Shown here one piece after another: positions 46,897-57,800 of a DNA stretch of 64,000 nucleotides; position 1 is the stretch's first letter; each line of letters begins with the position of its first letter. The stretch lies in the NCBI GenBank assembly GCA_030248295.1, contig JASANH010000850.1:1550001-1614000 (forward strand), written 5' to 3'. A program made the translations under genes and the position numbers. This stretch comes from Mesodorylaimus sp. YZB2_4. Lineage: Eukaryota > Nematoda > Enoplea > Dorylaimida > Dorylaimidae. The notes below the pieces were generated by a model, which worked only from the letters and a program-made list of their open reading frames with translations, did no database searches and was not told the DNA's origin.

Positions 46897-48169
46897 TATG
46901 AGTAATCTTGATGCTTCATTGCTGAGTGGTTAGTTGGAGCGGCCGTGATCACATCCGTGTATCCTTTGCACGGGCATTCGCACTTGTTACAGACCAGGAT
47001 CACTTCAACATTCTCAATCAGTCCGTGAGGATGATTGAGAAGCATAACTGCATCAAATTCGTCAAGCGCACTAATCAGCAGAAATATGTGAGCATAGTGA
47101 ACGGAGGCAGGTCGGTTCTTGTCGCTTGTCATCCCTGCTTGGTCTGCCTATACATAGTATCCTAGTTTTAGCTGCTGGTCGGCATGTCGGGCTATCGTCA
47201 GTACCTTTCTCTTATGACTATCGATCAGGATCAGGAGAATGGCGGCACCTGTTGGGACATGGGCACAGTCATGCAAGGACTGCTCCATGCAATTGGTCTT
47301 TGGCACGAGCAGATGCGCTGCGATAGGGACGACTATTTGGACCTGCACACGCAGAATATGAAACCGGGTAAGGATGACGGTGCTGCCTTCTCTAAGGTGC
47401 GTATAGCTGGCATTAGATCTATTGCAGGAACCGATTCGCAGTTCAAGAAAGTCTTGGCTAATGTCAGTTCAACCTACGATATCCCCTACAACTACAGGAG
47501 CATCATGCATCACGGCGCATATGCTTTCAGTGGTAACGGAAAGCCAACCATGACACCAAAACAGGCCGGGGTGTCAATAGACGAGATCGGGCGGGGTAAC
47601 GTGTGGGAATACGAAGGTGACTGGGAGAAGGTTCGTCGTGTGTACTCTTGTCAGGGCACTTACCCCTTGGAACCATGCGATGACAATTACCATTCGTGTG
47701 AGGCATATAAGCATCAGTGTCGCGACCCCAATGTGGACTGGATCAAGTCCTACTGTCCGAGGACTTGCGGTCTCTGTCCGATTGGCATTCCAGCTCCGTC
47801 TTCGTAACCAGCAGCAACGACCATCTCGCCTGCACCGAGTGGTACGAATGTGTCTAGTGTGTCGTGAGCTTGACAGTTTTTGTCTCACGGCTGCTCGCGG
47901 TTTCAGGGCATTGCAAGGACGAAGTCAGTTACTGCGCATCGTACGCGAGCGACTGCGGGACAGCTGATTGGTTAGGAGCGCACTGTCGCAAGACATGCAA
48001 TTTCTGCGTCGGTAACGTCGGCTCATGCTCCTCGTTGATCTTTCCTGCACGCTGCTCCTTTTCAGATTCCTGCAAAGATGACCTTGACTATTGCGGCACG
48101 TACAAAACGCAATGTGGAAAGGAACCTTGGACAAAGACTTCGTGCCGCAAAACATGCGAGTTGTGTTGA

Positions 48170-49319
48170 AACGAGATCGTAGTTTCTGTGACAGAGAGCT
48201 GATTGAAGCGATTTTCAGTGGGCCAATGGTAATAAAGCAATAAGGGGCACCCAGGACTCTGGCAATGCATCTTTTCGGCCACCAACGTTCACGTTCTGGC
48301 ACACTCATGCAGGGTCTGAAGTGGACATATGCTATTGCCTAAAAATGACTGGAATAGAATATCTTGGGCTCCTCGCATTACAAAACTTGTGCCTAAGAAG
48401 TGAGACCCAACACCCAACTAACAATAAGACCATCCAACGCAGGCGACTTCATGAGTCACGTTTTGTCTCCTTTCTCTCTCACGGTTGTAAAGCTGTATGT
48501 TTGATGAAAAACCTCTTGGCCAAAGAGATAAAAATCTTTCTTTTTGACTGGGGTGGTACACAGCCGAGAAAATATTGGCCTCTAACAAAAAAGTACTTTG
48601 TAAGGTTGCGTCTGATTAATTTTCGCAGACGTTGTAGGCCGATTTGTGGCAGAGTGAATAGCGATGCGTGTAACACACAGCTGTTTGCCTGTGTCGATTA
48701 TGCCAGCCACCGACTTACGAGTCACAGCCCTAGTAGGTTTATCCTGGCAACATACTCTCTTTGCAATGTAATCTGGATACTTACTGTACACGCCTAGCAT
48801 TACTGTTCTCTCCTTGCTCCGCGCTATAGCCAGCTGCCAGCTTTGGCAGGGCCACTACGTTAAACCGATCCCAGCTACAGTTTCCTACTTCAGTTGCCCC
48901 TTTCCTGACTCGTTTACGTCTGCCTGTAATCGAGCTCCTTAAAGTACAGAAGTCACGAGGTCTTGGAACCATTTTGAGGAATTACGCGCTCGCCTCTTTC
49001 TAATATCAAATAGGACGCAGTGTCGAGATGAGACTCATTGTGTTTGGCAGCATACTTAGCACAGCATTTGGTCTGGCAGAGAGAGGAATACTGTGAAGAA
49101 CCACTGGGGCAATAAAGATTTGCTACTCTCAACTGTGCGATGAGGTTGACTGAACTGATAACCAACGAGTTTCGAAACTGTCGTCATTATTGAAACAGTT
49201 GAAAATAAACACTCATCGTCGCCTGGAGACACTTTTATATGCACAGACTGATGGCGAACTTTCTCAGGGTTCCGAGCCGGATCACCAAATCATCAAAAGT
49301 TATACAATGTGAGAGGCAC
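48170..49319. other. Intergenic stretch, no gene recognised
   Basis: Between the astacin pseudogene and the 3' end of the first Wnt gene. A 158-codon plus-strand frame (48321-48797) has no recognisable features. Confidence 0.4.
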
Positions 49320-50906
49320 CTAAGAACAATAATGAGATGACTTATTGAAGACGCATCGCTCGCAAATCACTTCGCAGCACCACTGAAATCTGCAACGGCA
49401 ATTGGCTTCTACTGTGGCCACTTCGGCCACGTACCCTCGTCCACAGCACAAATAGTCGCAACTGCCTGAACTTTCGCTGGATGTTGTGCCATTGCAGAGA
49501 CGGCCTCGAGTGCCCAGGATACCCATCTTGCGATTGGTCTTGCACAAATTGGGTGACGAGTCCGTGTAGACCAGTACTTCTTCTTGTACTGCGGATCGTC
49601 GGTGCAGATGCGAAAGAGCTGTCGCTGATGAGGACGAGGCATCAGAGTCATCGAGGTCCATCGCCTCGTCATCTTGCGACTGGCCATCGTCGACTCCGTT
49701 GCGCTTATTGGCAGCTTTTCGTTCCCTGTAGGCAGTCCCCATTTCCTCCACCCACAGGAACGAACCAGCCGGACTATTGTCCGGTGTGACAGGTTTGGCT
49801 GCTTTGAACTTAAAAAGGAGGACGTCTCCAGTTTGCCGAAAAGGAGGCATCTTTGGCCAACACGTCTTCAATTCGCAAGACGCCGATAAACCATGGCACT
49901 TGCATTTGACGGTCATTTGGTTTTTTATAGTCTAAAAACCGTAGGATTCCAAAAAATGCCCCAAGTTAACGAGTCACGGGGTCACTCACCAGACGCCCGA
50001 CCTCGTTATTGTGGCGTAAAATATTGGCTCTGATATCTTTGGCTGGCTCGCTGCCGAAATCCATAAACTCCAGAGACTTCTGGTAGCCGAAATCGAAATT
50101 GTCGCCACACCCTGCGCAGCAACGACAATAAAGACCTTCTGCTGTACTATGAATGAAGAGTTTTTAAGCAAGAGCTTTTAGTTCGTTTCAGGGAAACGGC
50201 GTTTTATGACGGTCATAATCATATAGGGAATCTTGACACTGGTCACTTACCTCCCCAAAACCACCTGCCGTCGGCGGCTCTGTAGCGACGTGTTTGATGG
50301 CACGTGCAAGATTTTAATCGACCTTTGCCACACGCGTTGGCCACTACGTGAGCCACGGCACTGGCAGTCGTAGCGTGCACAAAGGCTGCTTCTTTTGTGT
50401 CTAAATGGCAGCGAGGCATACTGTAAAAGCTTACAGAGCTCATGAGATGGCTTGGCAATGGGTTGGACATCGCCCCGTTAGTGCAGATAAATATATTCTC
50501 CCTGGTCTCTCACGGGACACAGCCACAACACCTCATGGCCAGTTACCTCGAAGAAGCATCTTGCCCAAGGATCTTCGTCTCGTCGTACAATTCCAGCGAT
50601 GATATCGTAGTTGGTACTGGCACTCGTCCATTCCGATCTCGACCCCTTTCACAATCTCCTTCAACAAATGCCTGTCTCGCCGGCATATGCTCTTTTGCAA
50701 TTCACCCCCGATCGCGTGCACTTTTCGGCAGATTCGTCTCGGTTGCAACATGAGCGGCCCACCAGCCGTCCTAAAATGGGAGGGATAGAGACAGGAGCAG
50801 ATGAGTTGGCGTCAGTCGCTCACCACCACACTCCTCGGCACTCGGCAAAGTGAGTAGCAAATATGACCAGAAAGCAGAGGATCCGGCATCCCCTCACAGT
50901 CTCCAT
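49320..50906 (-). CDS. Wnt ligand 1 (396 aa)
   Basis: Secreted lipid-modified signal for Frizzled receptors. Exons: 50906-50824 (signal peptide, RILCFLVIFATHF), 50770-50547, 50400-50251, 50111-49990, 49931-49320; 397 codons with stop. Hallmarks: DECQYQLRYHRWNCT, EAAFVHATTASAVAHVV, FWGGCGDNFDFG, the acylation-site block KCKCHGLSASC with its Ser, ELKTCW, GTRGRLCN, YLCCGRGY and the C-terminal CRCRFQWCCEVICERC. Between the first C-terminal block and the cysteine knot it has an Asp/Ser-rich insert (DDEAMDLDDSDASSSS) that most Wnts lack. By motif it is nearest Wnt4/WntA-type sequences, but I do not assign a subfamily. Confidence 0.93.
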
Positions 50907-52044
50907 GAGCTCGCACGACTGCCTATTTCTTTTCGATGGTGAGAATGACCCGACGATATTTCCTTTTCGAAGGCAGCCTACGGCGGAGACGACTAGCTAT
51001 CGGGCTGCGTATGGCGTCAGACACGACGGCGGCGACGAGCGATGTCCTCGAGATGGGGGCGGTGCGAGTACACAGGGCATGAGTTTTCAACTTGTTATGC
51101 TAATAGCTCTATTCCATGACATTGTCCATTATGGCCTGTCCAATTGGCCATTTGCCGGCGTTGTACGGATCATAAAACTTGATTTCTAAAAGCCTGTTCG
51201 ATTCGATTCGTCTCACACAGATGGCTAAAACTATCATTTTATACGCAGCTGCCTCGTTTATCCGTCCTCTTCGAATTTGGTGTCAACTGTCGGTGAACGA
51301 GTTCAATGAGCCGAGAACTCACGCCGCACTCCAGCTCCTTCAAGTCGGTAGGTGTGGGCCACTTACTGTAGCCCAGCACGCGCACTCGAGGGGTAATCAA
51401 ACACTGACTGCGTCTAGTCGAGATCTAATCTTGATTATGGACGTGGTTATTAAGTGGCCAGCCCAGCTAGGAAAGTATGAGGAACGGATACAGTAGGTAG
51501 CCCGGGGGCAGAAAACGTTGGAAGAGTTTTTGCGTTCAGTGGCAAGGAACGGTCGTAATAACGTTTTACGTGTGCCGCCACGCACCTGGAGGCCATTTAT
51601 GCGCGAGCACGATTTCTATAGATGACTATAAGAGGCCAGGCAGGTATGTGAGAGGAGACGAAATTGTTTCGCGCCCGGCTTGGTAATTCGGCGACCGTGG
51701 CATTTTATTGCTTGGTGTGTAGATTTTCTTGTTCTTCTTTTATCTTGCAACCTCGTCCGACGGCCAAACGGCACGCGGAGTCATAAATCGAGTCGATTTT
51801 TATTCTTCCTCCTCCGCCCTCCCCTTTCCAAAGCCGACAGCTCATTGGCAGGCCGAATCAAGGAGTCGTGGCCGTCTTGCTCATCAAGCGCCTATGCGAC
51901 TCGTGACTCGGCACTCTCATCTACGAGACCTACTGGTTCAGTGCACTGATCGCAAGTATCCTGCCCTTTCGTCCAAGAGACTACAGTAAGACTGTGCGAT
52001 TGGCAGGTGGATGGGGGAGTGGTGAACTCTCATCGTCTCATCTA
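50907..52044. promoter_or_regulatory. Shared upstream region of the two Wnt genes
   Basis: 1,138 bp separate the two divergent Wnt start codons, so both promoters should be here. I could not point to defined elements. Confidence 0.4.
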
Positions 52045-54563
52045 ATGCGATTCGGCCGATATTGGTTCTTTGTACGGGTATTCCTGGTCGTGCTATTGCT
52101 TCTGTAAGTCACCTTTTGATCTCTAAGTCATCGGTTGTTGTGTCGTCCTGCGTCTGATCGTCAGCCGTTCGCACGGTCTGCGGGTTAGTCATTGACGCGG
52201 CTGCAAAAAGAGGTATTCAGGTACGTTCTCAGACGTGAGCGTGCATGGGCGGCCAAAAGACGGTGACAAAAAACTTGATCTCAATAGGGCTCGTGTGCAC
52301 GACGTAAGGCCGAGTGTAAACAAATTGCCCGAGTAGACGTAAAAGGACATTTTCAATTTGCCACCCGACGGGCTTTGAATGGGACAAGACCGGGTCGGGA
52401 ACGATGTGGGAACGAATAGTGACGGCCGGTTACAATCACAATGGTTTCGTTTACAAAACTTATCGTTATTGCAGTGACATTAGAAAATGCTGGCACTCTT
52501 CACGCCAGCTGCTACAGTGGCCGACGGCGGTGGGAAAACTTTAAACCGCCCATTTGTCAATGAAGCAGAGGCTAGATGAAGGGCGCGCAGGTTTCCTTTT
52601 TCGATACCCGCCCATGCCGCCCTCGGGGACCGTCATCCTCTTTTCCATCAAATCATCTTCACTCGACTCGCTCACTCGTCGACTCCTCGTCGCCTTAGCT
52701 TTTTGCTCTTTCGTCATACTGTAACGACGGTAGCTGGGCTCAAAATTGCTGCTCTACCGTACGCCGCCTTTGGCCGTCGACCGTTCGCCGTCGGCTTTGT
52801 TGTCTTAGCGCAACTTTTCGTACAACACATTCAGTAAGCACTGGCCATGGTGTCTTGCAGTAACGACAATATGACGTCTCGTTGACGGCTGACTCGGACT
52901 CTTTGCATTTCAGGTGCGATCATGCGTCGCCGAAGCCGTTTATGAGCGGAAATTTAAAGCATAATTATTTACAAAAGTCCGAAGAAGGTTGTCCACCCGA
53001 ATTCCTTACCTTTCGTCGGTACCGATTCTTACATCAGCTGTGCCGCAAACAGGCGACACTGGCCGTGACGGCCGTGGCCGGACTCAAGGAAGCTACGCGC
53101 GAATGCCAGTACCAAATGCGCGACAACCGTTGGGACTGTACGCAGGAACATCCAACACTCAATTCCGACTTTACGTTGCTGCACGAACCCGCCATTTCCA
53201 AATATGGTAAGTGTGACTGCAATGTGAGGGCTCAATCAAGTTTGTACCTCGACTGATGCCGTCTGAGCGACTGAGGATTTCGACCACCCGTAACACTTGA
53301 GGAGCACATTTTCTGCCCTCGAGCCAACAGTACCTTGTGAGCGTGACACCCGCAGATGCCCTCGAAAATGGAAGCTATGCCAGCGTCCCCATCACCTGCT
53401 CTGCCTTTCCAGCATTCAAGGAGACTGCCTTCCTGGTCGCGCTGTCATCGGCCGGTGTCACGTGGAGCATCGCCCGAGCTTGCATTTCTGGTCGATTGAA
53501 CACGTGTCGATGCAACATCCATCAGCACGCCAGCGAGCAATCATGGGAATGGGGAGGGTGCTCGTACAGTGTCAAGTTCGGACTTGTCATGTCCCGAAAA
53601 ATATTGACACCAAAACTCACTTCAAACGGCGACGAATTGATGCGGCGAGTGTACAAACACAATTTGAAGGCTGGTCGCCTGGTAAGCTCTGCTGGCACTC
53701 TCAACAGTTTGGAGGGAACTGTCAACTAGCAAGGCCTTCTTTCACCTGCCACGGTAGTCCTGAAGCACTGCACCTTTTATGGTGACGTTCTTGGTGTGAG
53801 CGTCACGTCGGATGAGTCACATCCTAGTTGCTTCAGTCATACTTCACCAATCATCTCGACTACTGCCTCCCATTTGATCAGCTGCTGGTTTATGCGGGAA
53901 GGACAGCTGGATTCCTAACTACTTGATCTGAGCCGACTCACTCGTTTGGGAGGCCTTCTGGTGTCACCTGTCCCGGTCCTGTACTTTGTATGGCGATATC
54001 TTATTTGATGAGTGCCAGGTCCAATCAGTCACAATCGCAGTTGCCTCACCCGTTCCCCACTGCCTCGCAGTCCCTGCCAATCTGTCCACGACATGTTTCA
54101 GGCAGTAAAGCAAACTATCAATAAGATGTGTAAATGTCACGGCGTGTCGGGCAGCTGCCAGTTGAAAACGTGCTGGAAGGCCACGTCGGACATGCGAAGT
54201 ATTGGCAACCACTTGAAGAACAAATTGGAACGAGCCAAATTCCTTCGCCACAGTAACTCGCCAAACAACGATTCTCGCGTCAGTCTTCGAGACGTGAAAG
54301 CGCCCGATCTAGTATTCTTTCAATTATCGCCCTCCTTCTGCGATCCTTCGCCCCACTTGCGAACATTCGGTGTCACGAATCGAGTGTGCAACATCAGCAA
54401 TGCTACTCACATTGCCGGCGATTGCGATCGCATGTGCTGCGATCGCGGATATTTCTCCTATTCCGAGACCATCGAGGAGAACTGCAATTGTCGATTTCAT
54501 TGGTGTTGCGAGGTGCTATGCGACAAATGCGCTTATGTCAAGCTCATATCCAAGTGTAGGTAA
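52045..54563 (+). CDS. Wnt ligand 2 (360 aa)
   Basis: Exons: 52045-52103 (signal peptide, YWFFVRVFLVVLLLL), 52914-53206, 53413-53681, 54102-54563; 361 codons with stop. Hallmarks: RECQYQMRDNRWDCT, KETAFLVALSSAGVTWSIARA, WEWGGCSYSVKFG, KMCKCHGVSGSCQLKTCW with the acylated Ser, NRVCN, RMCCDRGY and the terminal CNCRFHWCCEVLCDKC. Intron 1 (810 bp) and intron 3 (420 bp) are long for this window. An AATAAA at 54857-54862 may be its polyadenylation signal. It is a different Wnt from its divergent neighbour; subfamily not assigned. Confidence 0.93.
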
Positions 54564-54856
54564 TCCGAGCACTGGCCCGTTACGTTTTGTTGCTTTCCTT
54601 ACATGCAAGCCGTTGAATGTATTTCTTGTTGGCACTTCTCCAAAGACCTATCGTGAAATATGAATGAGTCGGCTTTATGACCCTTTCACGTCCCGTAAAC
54701 CAGACCACCCTTCCGCCAAACGTCGCCGGAATGGCCAAGCCGAACCCTGCCCCAGCCATTGTTACAGAAACGATGGTGACACAGTTCCTACCATATTCTT
54801 TACCTTTCCTAAAACACACGCCATAAAAGGAGCCACACACCACGTCTCAAGCGCAC

Positions 54857-54862
54857 AATAAA
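54857..54862 (+). terminator. Putative polyadenylation signal of Wnt 2
   Basis: AATAAA about 290 nt after the Wnt 2 stop codon and only 31 bp before the stop codon of the convergent CASD1 gene. Confidence 0.4.
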
Positions 54863-54892
54863 AACCTACTCCAAGTCATGAGCAAGAGGTCG

Positions 54893-57800
54893 TCATAACA
54901 TTCCGTACAGCAATGCCAACGGCGCGCACACGAGCAGAAGGGCGAGCAAGTTTCTAAGGACCACTTTGCCATCGTTTGGTATAATGACAGGTATCAACTG
55001 TCTCGTCACCGTGTTAAGCTCGTGAGCAATGCAGACGAATAAAAACGATGTCAGAATCACATTGAACACTGGCCAACGAGGCAGAAGAACCAAAACGCCG
55101 CGTGCGTCCGCGGCCAACCACAAATGCGACTGAGCAGTGAACAGCTACAACAGAGAACATACACATCCTCCCAAACCAACATCAGCCATCACTTACCTCC
55201 AAGGATATTCTTCCAAACCAAGCGAAGAATGTGCTGACTCTCGTCCTCAGGGCGCCGAAAAGATTCCTTATCAGCAAGTATGAACACACCTAAACAGCTC
55301 AAACTGTTTTCTCAAGTGACTATTGCCTACAGTAACCTTACTGGGACAAACGAAATGTAACCATGTATTTCGTTGCAATTCAAGTGATTCCCGCAACGGG
55401 CTGCAACCAGAGCGTATATCTGCAACCAAGCGAAACACCATTACATCACACGCCCATTCCAAATTCCTTCCTTTACGTACCACCAACCCGCAGAGAGATG
55501 CTAAAAAACTGACCACACTCAAACGTCGCGAAAATATATTGCACGGTTGACCATCTGTCAGAATCAAGAAACGGCGTAAAGTCAGCACGGCGAAGGCGCA
55601 TACCATGCCATTGGCAGCAGTCTAAAAAGGGCAGCCTGAGTGAGTCATTAAGGATACATCGATTGCGGCCACCCACATAACGATCCAACCACCATCGCTG
55701 CCACCACTCTTGGATGCTATCGTCGGACATCACGAACAGAGCTTTCCATGGTCTCGAAATGAAAATATTTTCGAAAAACACCTGCAAGAAAGCGATCAGG
55801 TTACAAACTCGATAGACGCGCCACAGCGCACACTTACCTCGCTCAAGTAAAACACTGATATTATGCTATAGAGAACAACAAATTTGACGATCATGGCGAA
55901 ATAATGCATCGTGTTTGCTGAAGAGAAAGTGCCTCTTTTTATGTCCGTGATATTTTTACAGTTCGAGAGCGACACTTTGTCCGGGTCTTGTAGTCTAATG
56001 GTATAGACGATAGACGCTCCCACACTGAAGCAAAGGTTCGACTCTCGCCCCGGCATAAAATACTTAGTCTGTGTCCTACCGCTCAAGTGCACCCGTAAGT
56101 GCATTTGGCACAAGGGACAGGGACAGTGCACACAACTCCAAGGTCCTAATTAAGAACCCAGGCCCACCCAAGTTTAAAAACAGTAAACATTCCATTACCT
56201 TCCACGGATGCGGCCGTGATGTGCGGTGGAATAGCTAATGTGACGTAAATGACTATGAACCAATACGTGATCAAGGAAGCGAACTCGTAGAACTGATATG
56301 GGCGATTCATGGTGATGCAAAGCAGAAGGACCAGAAAGTTGTAGCGTAGCAGCACCTGAAATATGCACTCCAGCAAAGTCTTATTCTCATTCACACTGTG
56401 AGAGGATGTACAGACACCTCAACCCGTCCCTTCAACTGCACTAATGTAAACTGAGTTGACTGTAGTCACTACATTACCCGAGGAAAACCAGCCCAAGCTT
56501 CTAGGTACATACGTACTGACAGTGTCCGACGTAAAGTGAAATCTCCAGATGTCCAAAAATAGACAAAGTGGCCGTAACCGAGCAAGAACAAATAACCACT
56601 GATCAAACATCGATAAAGCATGTAAATCCAGATGACCTTAAAAATTGCTGTTTTCGTGAGCATAACAAGTGAAATAGCGCAGCATACCTGACTGGCCCCC
56701 GTCATGTTGTACACCATAACAATCAGCTGCATCCATCCCTTCCATTCATTGGTCTGATCACGATGCATGAAACCAGTCTAAAACGACCACGCACGCATGC
56801 GTCACCCCGCTTTGTACAACCTTCATCAGTCGTACCTTTCCCGTCTCCTCAGTAAAAAATAATCCCAACACGACCAAATAAGCTGTCGGCAAGAAAAAAT
56901 TTAATAAAGTGAACCATTTATTCTCGTTCATAAAATAATTGGTTCTAAAGGCGCAAAAAATTCTCTAAAACGCTGTCGAACTTTCTGACACAAGACCTCA
57001 CCTGTCGCAAGCATAAATCAATAGCATAATCACGCATATTTTTGACCACGCAAATAGCGATGTCAGTAATGCCCCATCGCCCAGCATAATCGTACTCTCT
57101 CTCGACGGCATTAACGAGCTGCCGCCATCTAAACACAACTCAAACCATGTTGCATACCAAAACAGCTTCGAGAAGACCGTACTCACTGTCCTTTGACGAC
57201 GGTGTCCCAGACAACGAGGGAAATATGCCGAGACGCTCACTGGACTTCCTTCGGTTACCAGGACGTTGCAAAAACGCAACGATGCAAGTAAAAGCGATGC
57301 TGGAAGACTAATAGTTCCAGAGAGACAGATGGAAAGACCACACACATTCCTTACCTGAAAATGTACACTGCGAATGCGCAAGTCTGCACAATATTACGTG
57401 GCTCGGATCGTCTGCAACAAGTTCCATCTGGGAAATTCATGTGATCATTGCAGTAAAAATTGAGCAAAATTTGGGCATTCTGAAATGAAATACTAATTCC
57501 GAAAGAACGTGTAATTTTACTAAAAGACTTACATAATCTAAAGCAATCTTTCCCATTTGGACCCCATCGGGACTATCCGCTTTTTCCGATGAAAGTAAAC
57601 TAGCGCTTCTCCAGATTCGAACTTTCGATGTACTTCTGAAACGTGAAATTCCATCAAGAAGGACAAGAAAATGACCAAAGGACAACGAAGACTCACAAAA
57701 GATGTTCGATTTCATAATTGTACTCCTCGATAGCTTGATTCCAATCCTTCGACGGCACAGTCAGCGAATGCGCCTCCGGTTTCGAGGATGACGCTTGTAT

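Larger units (their letters stand above)
44663..48169 (+). pseudogene. Astacin metalloprotease with three C-terminal ShKT domains, decayed
   Basis: Recognisable exons: signal peptide at 44663-44758 (MIAQVLAVVAKFLLSV), possible 44793-44813, start of the catalytic domain at 44874-44960, 46993-47110, then 47172 to about 47805, 47897-48014 and 48066-48169. Family blocks: KWPNGRVYYDYSDFKNW, IKFVKRTNQQKYVSIVNG, the zinc region, the Met-turn SIMHHGAYAF, then three six-Cys ShKT modules. The zinc/catalytic HExxH reads QGLLH, losing the first His and the Glu. Frame breaks separate RNALLQ from KWPNG, and CWS from VGMSGY (near 47180). The join to the second ShKT exon is out of phase. A 1.3-kb mariner fills the intron after the third exon. 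Other genes here splice perfectly, so poor sequence is an unlikely cause. An inactive but expressed relative is the alternative. Confidence 0.7.

Noticed and set aside
48321..48797. 158-codon plus-strand frame after the astacin pseudogene
   Set aside because: No domain, no signal peptide, mixed composition; likely chance.
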